Shown: in pieces, positions 26,841-39,000 of the stretch
How positions within the stretch are numbered: position 1 is the first letter of the stretch
Layout: every line of letters starts with the position of its first letter
Assembly (NCBI RefSeq): GCF_032854445.1
Contig: NC_088300.1
Coordinates: forward strand, 45,501,682 to 45,565,681
Direction of reading: 5' to 3'
Source: Liolophura sinensis
Taxonomy: Eukaryota; Mollusca; Polyplacophora; Chitonida; Chitonidae
Length of the DNA: 64,000 nt
Program-made: the position numbers and the translations under genes
Notes under the pieces: model-generated
Database searches by the model: none
Seen by the model: the letters and a program-made list of their open reading frames with translations, nothing else
Told to the model about the DNA's origin: nothing

Positions 26841-29357
26841 TCTCATATCGAGGCCATTGGTTGATTGACGCAATGACGTCCCTTTGATAACATCGCCGCT
26901 GCATCCGTCCTTGGCGGCTGATCGGAAACTTGAATATGTGATTTTGTGGGATGGACCGAATGTGCATGTTTTATCAGGCTCTTGCCTTAACATATGTGTG
27001 ACATATATCCTGGGAAGATTAGGACTTACATGCCCATATGCCTAATTCTTGGACGTTCATGGACATTGGTCCTTCCGAACATTTCTCAGTGTCGCCAGGG
27101 TCACACTTAGTGACATCATGGTGTATCTCTATGGTGACGATTTACACCGTATGCTATCACAACGTCACATAGCGCTCAGCATATGCACGCAATTCACTCA
27201 GCCTTATGTAATCCTAAGGAGTGTGCTAGAACTGATATACACGTAAGCACGTAATCTATGCGTCATCACTTATTGTGTATTTGTGGGCAGTACCAGTGTC
27301 ACGTCAACGTTAGTTTCACAATTACAGTCACTGATTATCACATGAGAAGGAATACCTCCCAGGCTATCCGAACCTTTCTGAGGCAAGGTGTTTTATGTGT
27401 GAATTTGCATTAAATATCAATGGATTTGATTGGTTCACGTGGTCAAATAACGGAAAAAAACAGTATCTCGTTCAAAGTAAATGTTTTCATTCGCCACGCG
27501 GTACATTTCATTGCGTGTCTGGGCTAACTGTGACTTGAAGGAGGGGATTACGGTCAAAGAGTTCAATAATTGTTCAAATGTGATATGAAGAAAGAAGAGA
27601 GCCGGAGGAATTTTATTTTTTCTCAGACATTATTTAATATTCTTCAATAAAACGAGCATAAAAATGTGTTTTAAACAACTAAAGCCTATGTATTTATGTC
27701 AAACGTTAGTTTGAGTCTCCCTGTGATATATATAGAATCGCTGAGGTGGTCAGATCAGATTCATGTCGCACGGTTGTGAGCGAGTTACAGCTCTGACGAT
27801 AGGTCAGTGGGTTGGTCAGTTACCTTGCCAGTCTTTGCATTCGAAATCTCACTGGAATCGTGTACTTTTTGCCTTCCCTCTGGTGAAACTGATCGCTCTT
27901 TGGATAAAGTTAAATGTGAAAGTTAACAGTCAGAGCAGCATAAGCTTAACTGTCATGAAAACTTAGGACTAAACACAAAATTGTATTTACAAGATAAAAA
28001 ATCAAAAAATATTCAAAAAAGCGTCTACTGTAGAAGAATCTGGTCAAGTTGATGGTTTAGGAGGATTGGGGTCATCTAACATAAAGTGTGAATAGAAAAC
28101 TGTGACAGGGTGTGTAGTATGCTCCTCCAAGGTGATACTTGAGTGAAAAGACCGAAAGCGACTTACTCACAAAGTTAACAAACATGTTTTCGTATCAAGA
28201 TAATTGTTTCGTAAACAAAGTAGATAAAACTTACTCGGTCAACTTCGCTGTTGATCTACGTGATTACCACAAACCAACAAGACCAGATCATCAGGGGACT
28301 GGTTGTTCGAAAGTGTATTCAAAGTTAGACAAAGTTTTAAGTGGCTATATACGCGCAAACAGTCGATGAGCGCAAATCCACTGGAATTTTCGTATCATGT
28401 TAGAATGCACCAAAAAATAAAGAAAATTTGGTTTGATTAGCCAATAACGATTTGCAGCCAAAAATCCCTTGTATACACTCTAAAACTAAATAACTAAGTA
28501 TCAGACTAAAGTCTGGATTAAACTTCGGGTTCAACTCTTAATACATTTTAACCAACTGGCCCCAAAAATTTTCGCAGGGACTCTGCGGATGTGCATTTGG
28601 ACAGATGCCTTTCTGAAGATACCCCCTTCGTATTGAGTGTTTGAAGCGCTGAACGTTTGCCTGCCGAAGTATACGCGTACAATATGTCCGTTCGTATTGA
28701 GCTGCTGGAGCTCTGAGCGTTTGGTTGTCGATGCGCACAATGTATCTCAGACATGGCCGGATTAGCTCTGAACAAGAAGAGGACATTAGATAACTGTGTA
28801 GTTATCCGCTCGCTCTGTTACAGGGATCGATTCGGAACGCACACGCACAGCTGCTTGTTCTACGTCAACGGCTCATGCTAATTGATAGGGCGCGTGATGA
28901 GAAGCGTTTACCCAAGTAGCACATTGATTCGCTCTCCAGTACTCGCCCACCAGCTCTCTCTTTCTAATACAGGCAATCTCAGCGACTTGTGATAATTTTA
29001 GATAAGGAACAAACCAAACTTCATTTTTATGATGGATTTCTATTGATTTATTATACGAAAGAAATGGCGTCTGACTGTAAGAAAATCGTTCCTCAACGTC
29101 ACTTTGGGATATATTTACACTAATGAGCGGAGCGAGCTGTAATTTGAACTAGATCATGAATTCATCTCTCCAAGTACGTTATCGCCTGTAAAAGTTGTTT
29201 TAACTGTTTATGCTCCAGGGTTAGCAAATCTGCGGTGATACTATAACACTAGAAAGTGAATTTTATATCTAGTATCAAAATGTACACTGCCTAATGAGCT
29301 CAGAGGTTGACTGTTGAATAAAATGTGAAGAAAATATTTTACAAACAAGCCAAGAAG
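26841..29357. other. Kv3 3' flank and intergenic DNA
   Basis: AATAAA at 27646-27651 is a candidate Kv3 polyadenylation signal. At 28628-28750 a segment of about 62 bp is present twice in tandem (CGTATTGAG..., GAACGTTTG / GAGCGTTTG, ACAATATGTC / ACAATGTATC). No other gene found. Confidence 0.4.
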
Positions 29358-29676
29358 TTCACAGGCTGCACTATGAGTAGACTGGTCAGAACACAGGCTG
29401 CACTATGAGTAGAAGGGTCAGAACACAGGCTGCACTGTGAGTAGAAGGGTCAGAACACAGGCTGCACTATGAGTGGACTGGTCAGAACACAGGCTGCACT
29501 ATGAGTAGACTGGTCAGAACACAGGCTGCACTATGAGTGGACTGGCCAGAACACAGGCTGCACTATGAGTGGACTGGTCAGAACACAGGCTGCACTATGA
29601 ATGGACTGGCCAGATCACAGGCTCCGCTATGAGTAGACTGGTCAGATCACAGCCCACATTATGAGTGGACTGCTGA
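29358..29676. repeat. 32-bp minisatellite, about 10 units
   Basis: Unit CACAGGCTGCACTATGAGTA plus GACTGGTCAGAA. Very regular for the first eight units and decaying at the right end. It lies just beyond the 3' end of iGluR gene A. Confidence 0.95.
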
Positions 29677-30038
29677 GATTGTCAGCTGCAATCACATCGT
29701 TTCATTTAAACGGTGAAATTCATTAATACTAAACACTGCACATAATAATGATTATCTGGGATTAAGGCATAGGGCACTGCTACGAGTGGAAGGATTAAGC
29801 TAAATACTACCATACGCATCAAACTGTTGACCAGTTCACCAGTATTTGTTCAGTCCGTGTGATTCATAAATATTTCCTTAATACATGTATACTTCAGACT
29901 TTGATCAACGTCCATGTGACGAATGGCCAATTCTAGCTCATATGCTGCTCAAGTGAGCAAGGAACCTGAAGTACAATGTACTACATGTTATTTTCTAGTA
30001 TAAACACAGCTTGCATCAGGATTGGAAATCGGATATCT
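29677..30038 (-). other. 3' flank of iGluR gene A
   Basis: Immediately downstream of the gene A stop. No clear AATAAA on the - strand close to the stop; probably 3' UTR. Confidence 0.3.
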
Positions 30039-33000
30039 TTAAAGATCGGCGGCCCCCTGACCAAGTTTGTCTCCTCCGAATCCAAAGACTATTCTATTTG
30101 CGTGCGCGCTTCCTGGGGATTCTGGTTGTGTGGTAGGTTTATCCGTGTCCTCGGAAGTACCCACGTCTTCGTCCTGGGAATTTCCCATCTTTCGGAGGTA
30201 CAGTTTCTTAATGGTGAAGAAAACGACGCTCAAGCAAAGGCCGCTTCCGCCTACGATGAATATACCTGCCATATGGTCTATCTTGAAATGTGCCTCCTCT
30301 GAACTCTTCGAATCACCTGGTTTGTCACACTTTCTGTGTTCAGTCCACCATCTGAAAAACAAGTAGATGAGGAAAGGTAATTTGATGTCTTTATTCACTT
30401 ATTTGATTCTTGTTTGACTCCATACTCATACTCTTCTTCAAATTTGGTGGAAAACGAGTGAGTGAGTGAGTGCTTGGGATTTAACGTCGTACTTAACAAT
30501 TTTTCAGTCATATGACGACGAAGGAGTCCTTAGGGTGCATGTACGCGGAATGTGCCTCCTTTGTTGTAGGACGGATTTCCACCCCTCTTTTATCTAGTAC
30601 TGCTTCACTGAGGCGACTAACCGAAGGCAAGTAAGCAGCCCCGCCAGAGCCATTATACTGATACGAGTCAACCAGTCGCTGCACTATCCCCTTAATGCTG
30701 AACGCCAAGCGAGAAGCTACAACTTCCTCTTTTAAAGTCTTAGGTGTGACCCGACCCTGCATCTACCGTTCCCGAAGCGGACGCTCTACCAACCGTGCTA
30801 TCCGGGCCGGTTGTTTGCGATGGAGAACGAAGTGCCCGGTGTAAACCACCACCTTTAGCAAGTTTATACTGGCAAACCCTTTCGCCATATTAGGAGAAGA
30901 TAAATGGTCCACAACCAACGTTACATTAAATAAACAGCCACAAGAGTGTCTTTTAGTTTGAATCTGTTTCAGTTGTAATAAGCCAAGTCGGCATTTCAGA
31001 ACTCTCGCGAGTTCACGCAGGTTTTAACGAGACAAGGTGGGGTTTAAAAAATGTGATGCAAGATGTATTTTCATTATAGCAACTACAGTGAAACCTTTCG
31101 CCAGACTTCTGACATGCTGACTTGGCTTAGTAGGGCCCCGCATGCAATTTTACTCACAGCTGAAACAAAACCGTTTTTATTTTCTTCAGTCTTGTGTTTT
31201 TACCAGCTTTTCTGAGTGGCAAAACTTAAAATAATACTGATCTAATGTCAGAAATTCCTTATCAGAAAAATTCTCACTTTTTAATGAGCATGTTGATGTA
31301 GCCACTTTCCCGTAGCCTCAGTATGGCCATGTCGAGTAGGCGTTTGCTAGTGTTTCCTGCCGGAAGCCCTATGCCATGTTCCAACCTCAAGATGGGTAGG
31401 CCTACCGCCATTGTCTTACATAAGGTCTGTTCCTTAAAAGTGTTGATGCGGTAGTCAAAAATCAGGGCATGACCGCCAGCGGCCACACGATTGGCGCCCT
31501 CTTCCGTCGTGGTCACGATACCGTCGTGTGAAGAGATTTTCTGCCAAATTCCTTTAAATAATTCTTCTTTGCTCTCTCTGATATAGGACATGGTAGAGGT
31601 ATGATCCACCACTAGAGGGGCGAGGTCATCAGATTTGAGAAGGTCTTCAAATGTGTTTACCCCTGGATCTAGGTTGGACGTGGTCAGGAATGCGGCCATG
31701 TTGGCTGTGTAAGTGGACACCGTAATGAGCGCAAAGAAAATGTAACCTGTGGTGAGAATTCTCTGTGGTGTTGACTTAGGAGAGAAGTCTGTGCCCCTCA
31801 TGAGTAACACGCCTAAACAAAACCATAGACACTCTTTGGGCGTGAACACTCTGGTCGCCTGAGTATCGCTTTGACAATCCAGAAGGTAGAACATCACACA
31901 GAGTACGAAAAACGCCGTCAGTAAGGCATACCAAAGTGTAGGAGAGAATGGTTTGAGGAATTGGAAGATTGACAGTGTCCTCTGAGGCTTAGGAATCAGG
32001 ATGTTTGATCCGGTAGTGAGGATGCCGTGTGTAAAATCTATCACTTCCTCTCGGCTTGACGTGATTGACAAAGCTCCCAGAGCCAGCATAGCTCTCTGTG
32101 AATATAACAACACAAATTATGACTTTAGCTGTTTAATAAATGAAATTTGGCCGCAAACTTTCCGAAAGAGTCAGTACTATTTTAATTTCTCACATACACT
32201 TATATACCACTTGATTTATTTATTTATTCATTTATTTGATTTTTTTTTTTTTTTTTGGATTGGTGTTTTACGCCTTACTCAAGAATATTTCACTTATACG
32301 ACCGCGGCCAGCATTATGGTGGGTGGAAACCGGGCACAGCCCGGGGGATACCCACGACCATCCGCAAGGTGCTGTCAGACCTTCCCACGTACGGCCGGAG
32401 AGGAAGCCAGCATGAGCTGGACTTGAACTCACAGCGACTCTCATTGGTGAGAGACTCCTGGGTCATTACGCTACTATATACCACTTGTGGTACGGTTCAA
32501 ATTTAAAGTAATTAGATACATTGCCGAATAATTAATAAGGCTGAAATCTTAATACTTGCTAAATGTAGTTGTGCATTAGTTCTATGAATTAATAACATGA
32601 CCGACTTGTTATTCTTGAAGCCACAGCATTAACTTGTAACGTTCACATGATGATGATGAGAACAGCTGTAATTACTGAGACACAGTTATCCGAGGTTTCC
32701 ACTTTGACATGTTATTTACTTTTCGTGTCCGGAATATCGATAATGTTATAGAAAACTGGTAACCGATTCTTTTATGCGAGCAAGCAGCCTTATTGTTTAT
32801 CCATATGTTTCGTCCATTAAGGAAGTGGAGTTCGACAAAGGACAGGGATTTGATGGTTTAATACAGTACATGGTTTTAGCCGCCGACAAAACAAATTATC
32901 ATCATCGTCAAAATTAACGAAACCCGTTATACATTCAGCTATGTCTCACCATAATATACCAGCTTATATATTATTTACCCGAGCAAGGATTTCTCCATCA

Positions 33001-36000
33001 TGCCTTATCATCTGTAGATGAATTGGAGAGGATCAAAATTTATGTCGTTTTCAGCAGTTATAAAAAAAAATCATCAATATGTACTTTTTAATGACAAGAT
33101 CTGCTATTTTACATCCATATTCAGTAGTATGTCACCATAATATACCAGCTTATGTATTATTTACCCCAGCTAGTATTTCTCCGACCATGCCGTCCCAAAT
33201 CCCGTTCTCTCCCTTCGTTCCATAGCTGTTATTTGGGGCCTGGTAGATCTCGTAAGTAAACAACAGTTCTCTCGACAGCCGGTGCAAGAGGTCTATGGAG
33301 AAACCAACGAACTCGTTCTCACCACCGTAATTCCGACCAGTTACGCCCTTTTTCAACATCACAAAAGGAGCATCCTAGCAGCAACAACAACAAGATGTAA
33401 AAACTCATTTCAACTGTTCGTTCTCTTTCCCACGTTCTGTACCGAAAAATTGATCAAGCATTCGTATAAATTCGGGTACATATTTACGTAGTCAAAACAA
33501 AAAGAAACAACCTCGTTGAAGAGCTAGATATTGGCATAACTGTAACTTTGTTAGGAAAGATAACCCACCACCACGACAGCCACTTTGACGATGTTAGGGA
33601 ATATCCCCATGTCCTCGAGCTCAAATTCCTCGTCATCCTCGCTCTCGGTGAAATTTATCCGTGATCTTCTGCTCTCTTTACCCGTCGAAGTCCATTCTCC
33701 AATCTATAAAATAGAGCACAAGAAAATTATTAATTTGATTGTTATTTGACGCCAGACTGAAGGATTTTTCACGAGATGGCGGCCAGTTTTACAGGTTGAG
33801 GAAACTAGAGTGCAAAGGGTAAACCACTGACTATTGGCACTTTTCAACGTGTGAGGTGGAAGACAAGTGATCTCTAAGGAACGTTAATCTGTTTAATTGG
33901 CTAAGCGAGTGCCATCGACCGTTTATTGTCATCAAGGCCCTATGGGCAGCGATAGAGAGTGGGAGAATGTAGAAATTCCCTGTCCAAGGCCGCGTTTGAC
34001 CTGGCATCTTCTGTGTCCTGGCGACTGAAAGGCCCTAGAAGCAAATAATTAAAACGAACTATATAACATCTTGCCAACATACGCAAAATGTACAATAAAT
34101 GCTTAAGCCCTGTGTCAGAGTACTCCGCATACAAATCTCGTTTCCCTTCCACCCCCCACCCACACCCCCACCCCCCCCCCCCTCCACCCCCCACCCCCCG
34201 CCGCTTTTACCAGCAGGAAATTAAAACATTACAGAGAAATAAAATACACCGGACCCGTGAAAAGTCACTGTAACTTACCAGACTCATACCTTGTTCCTTG
34301 AAGGCATGCAAGAGCAAAGCGTTAGCTTCAAAGTACACATGAAGTTAATGGTAGGTATGGTTTTAGGAGTACCTTTCTGAACACCTTGGCGCCTCCATAT
34401 TTGTACAGATGCAATTTATAGTCACTTCTCTCTCCTCGCTTGTTGAAGTGAAGATGACCAGTTTCTCCATACACACCAGAAAGCTGAAAAAAAAAACAAA
34501 AAAACAAAAAACGAATGAAGTCAGTAAATTAGTGTGTGAGTGCTTGGGGTTAACGTCGTACTTAACAATTTTTCAGTCATATGACGACGAAAGGAGTTCT
34601 TATAGCGCATGTAATGTGACGCCCTACCGAAGGCAAATAAGCCGACCCGCCCGAGCTATACTGATACAGGTCAACCAGGAACAGCTGTGTTATAGGGGTC
34701 GGGTAGTCAGTAATTGAATATTTAAATAGATACCGTTTTTACTCGGTGTGCAGAACGCAATGTGGATGTAAAATGGTCCGTTCTATTATAAGCGTCATTT
34801 GTTATACAGTATGGATCTTTTTATGAATCCAGTCTCAAAGAAATAATGTATTTTTAGTTCAGGATTTTAATGTGTCCAAAGGAGATAAATATCAAGAGAT
34901 TTTAGATTACGCAGAAGTTGTTTTTTTTTTGTTTTGATTTGGTGCATATATCTTAAGGGTTAATATTCAGTCATTCTCTGACCAAGGTGACATTATCCGG
35001 CCTTATAGAGCATTCGACTTAACAAGACATCATTCGGTTAGAGAGAACATTATTTTACCATTGTGACATTATCCAGCCTTACATTCAACGAAACAAGACA
35101 GCATTCGGTAAGAGCATTATCCGGTCATTGTGACATCATTCGGTCAGAGAAAACTTCGTATTGTCACTGTGACATCATCCAGCCTTACAGAACATTCAAC
35201 GCAACAAAACATCATCCGATTAGAGCGAACATTATCTGGCCATTGTGACATTATCCAGCCTTATAGAACATTCGACTCAACAAGACAGTATTCGGTACAA
35301 GAGAACATGATCATGTCATTGTGACATCATTCGGTTAGATGGAACGTTATTTTACCATTGTGACATTATCCAGCCTTATAGAACATTCAACACAACAAGA
35401 CTTCATTCGGTAAGAGAGAACATTATCTGGCCATTGTGACATCATTCGGCCAGAGAGAACATTTTCTGGCCATTGTGACATCATTCGGTCAGAGAGAACA
35501 TTATCTGGCCATTGTGACATTATCCAGCCTTACACAACATTCAACACTACAAGACAGGATTCAATAAGAGAGAACATTATCATTGCGGCATCATTCGGTC
35601 AGAAAGAATTTTACATAGCGACTGAAAACATTACCCACTTGATGAAGAAGAAGAAAAAATATCACTCTGACACCTGTTTGATGTGACGTAGAAGCTTCAG
35701 TGATGTGAAGTCTTCGTTACTGGCTTTAGCTCCCGCCTCATCGAAGTAGCCCTGCATCGCCTTGCCGATCACTACAGCTGAGTCAGCGGCCATGGCGTAG
35801 TAAGGATTCATTATCTCTCTCTGCGGGTGGATGAACTGGAAGCTGAGGATCTCGCACTTCGCTTTAAACAATCCCAGGTTGACGTTATTGTCCAAACCAG
35901 CCAAAGCATTGAGCAGAGAATACTGCCAAATATATAGGCAATACATATATACAACCCATTAGTATGGAATATTTCTCAATGAAACAATGGATATACACAC

Positions 36001-39000
36001 AAGCGTAAGGATGGATATACCCACATGCACATAAACCGCTATTGCCATAAAATCATTTTAAATAAGATTGCAAACATGTAGACTAATGGACTGGGGCCCA
36101 AACATGTAGGCTAGTGTTTTGGGGCCCAAACAAGAAGGCTAGTTGAGTGGGGTCCAAATATCTAGGCTGGTCGACTGGGGTCCAAACAAGAAGGCTAGTT
36201 GACTGTGGTCTACACATGTAGGCTAGTGGGCTGGGCCTTCAGACGTGTACTCTAATGGATCAGGATAAAGATGTTTAGTGTCTTCAAAAGGTTGTTGTGC
36301 AGGCATGCCAACGGATATAATAGTGACTAGTAATTAAATGTTATCTACAGTTTTTACCTAAAACATTTACTTACCGGCTCAACTATGACGAAAGCAAAAT
36401 CTTCTTTCTCCAGCATATTAAATTTCTTTGCCTACAAAAATACGTTGGTATTGTCTGTATGTGATGAAATAAAAATATGACATGGATTATCTAAGATGGA
36501 ATATAATACTTATAGGTTATTGGATTGTATGGTCCTGTATGGACGAGTCCTGGGCGCCTAGGAAAGGGACGAGCTTGTGAGTCCCTTTCCGGCGCCCAGG
36601 ACGAGTCAAAAACTTAAGTAAATAAACTCGAACGCTAAACAAATTGGGTAAAACCGTGCTAATTATTTCATATCGCGTAACAATAGCGGATAGCCGGTTG
36701 TGGATGAATATGGAATACTGAATACAGCACTTTCATTGGCTGACGGAAAACTGGGTCTGGCGCACGTGGCCAAAGCGGTATTTTACAAACAGAAGTGTAA
36801 AGAAAAGGAATGCAGACGTTTCAGTGAAAATTGAAAGTGCAGCTATTGAAAACTTCGACACCAAACAGACTAGTGTAATCTTTACAAGATGGGGACGAAA
36901 GAGAAGTAGAGTTTGCTGACAAAGTTAGCTGATTATCCTTGGGATTCTGTGCGGAAGTTGATGGCATCGGAGTCGGGAAAACTTCGTTTGTGTGCACTTG
37001 AACTGACCGGCCGGGGGAGTGGATGCGCGGGAGATGGTTGACTAAAGGCGCGATTGCCCTGAAGTAAACTCGACATTTGCTTCTGCTCTACGTGATCTAA
37101 TTTAGAATCATACTCCTGGATGCTAGCAAGGATTTGACAAATAACTTTGCATAGCGCTTCGCTTCAAGCTCTGACTTCGCTTTTTTCTTGTAGGCCATAT
37201 AATTCTAAGTTATCACTAAACTACTACCGTCATTTTTATTCATTCGGCTTTTACCTGTTCAGCTTTTCTTAAAATTTACACTCAGACCTTGTAACTCGTG
37301 TTTCTCTCTCAGTAAACATAGTAATAACTGATATTATCTGCAAATCGGAAAGCCCAGATGGTCTATGTGTTACACTATTAAAATAGTAACTTGGTTCTAA
37401 AGTGTTACAAAATGTAGACACCGATTTTAATCAGTAGATTATTTGTTCGCAGCTTTAGGAGGGCACCTAACCGAAGTTATTGCACGAGTATATTGTTAAA
37501 ATAAAAGACAACATTTGACACAATGTGTATATGTGTCGATGAAATGTCCCGCATATACTGTAAAAAGCCTACCTTTTAATGTTTGTGGTATAGTATAACC
37601 GAGATAATGCAGTTCAAAATATGCAAAATCCAGACATAGAAAATCCGCCATGATATCAGTTTTGACCATTCACTCGGTAACCCGAAATAAAAAAACCCCA
37701 TTAAATCTCACCTGTTCCACAACTCCGAATATGAGCTTGTCTTCATGGTCACGTGGGCTACAGATGATGATTTGTCGCTCAGCCATGAGCTCTGCGTGGC
37801 GCAGAACGATTTTGATGAATTTCTTGGTATTTGTGGAATTGTATGGAATTGAGAATGGGATGAGTGATATTCTATCGTCGGTCATTTGCTGAGCCAAGTC
37901 TGAGCATTCTGTAACGAAAGCAATAAGTCTTTAGAAAAGCATGTATAAAGTGACTCTCCATTTATGTTAACCATTAAAGGTGTTAAAGAAATTGACAGGA
38001 TATTGCCAAATCCACATTGCACATGGCACCTTGAGATACAGTCTTGTTTAAACCCCTTGTATAAAATTACAAATCACGCTTCAATGTTACCCTTATCTAC
38101 CTAAATTAGATCGGCAAGATTTAAATACGATCATATTGAAGTGCGCGTAAAACCCTGCAAGAAAAGTGAAAGAAAAAGCGTATTCGACACTTAATCCCTG
38201 GATGAAGAGACCACTTGAAAATCTTTTTGTGAAACAAAATAACTATTTAAATGATCATTACAATGTTTTAGAAAAAGAGAACATCAGTTCACCAATTGAC
38301 AGTGTAAAAATCCCTTAAAGCCAATAAAGCTGAGAAAAAAAAATCTCACAAAGCCAAACGTTCTGTCAGATTTTTCAAATTCAAGGGTGATAAGTTGAGT
38401 AAACCTTACCCTCTCGGTCTTTCCGGTCAGGCATAATCATGATGGCGCTCTTCCAATGGCGAACGAGGAACAGGTCAACCACGGCCATATTCTGTTGCTC
38501 TTGAGGTGGGACTAGCTCCACTAAAGTCGCCCAGTTCACCGTGTCCTCCACCCTTGTCATGTCGCTCCAGTGGTATCCCTTCCCGGCCGTCGTCAGGTAA
38601 GTCACGTTGAGCTGTTCCAGCATCATGGCTACGTTCATGTAATACGGCCCCGCCACGATGTGCGTCTCCACTTGGTTTGTCCGACTTTGTCTTATTAACT
38701 CTGACGACAAAAGAGAAGATTATAGCTTATAGAGATTTCTAAGCTGGGCAGTGGCTTTCTAATTATTTCTTTATTTAATTGTTAATTGCAGTGCTCAAGG
38801 TGGCCACATTTAGGCATTTGAAACATGAATGAAGGAAACCGGAATAAACCGTACCAAGTTACACAGGTACCACACAAACTACATGACTTAAAACTGCACC
38901 CACATGAGCTGGGGTTTGATTCGACCACGCCTGGTCTGTACGTCACGTGTGGAAAAGTTCTTCAGTAATTTGCAAAGGTAGATGGTTTAATCCGAGCTCA

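Noticed and set aside
29358-29676. CRISPR-like array of 32-bp repeats
   Set aside because: Units are directly abutting without unique spacers, in an animal nuclear context; it is a minisatellite.
30508-30762. 84-codon - strand frame near gene A 3' end
   Set aside because: Lies wholly inside the SINE family B copy.
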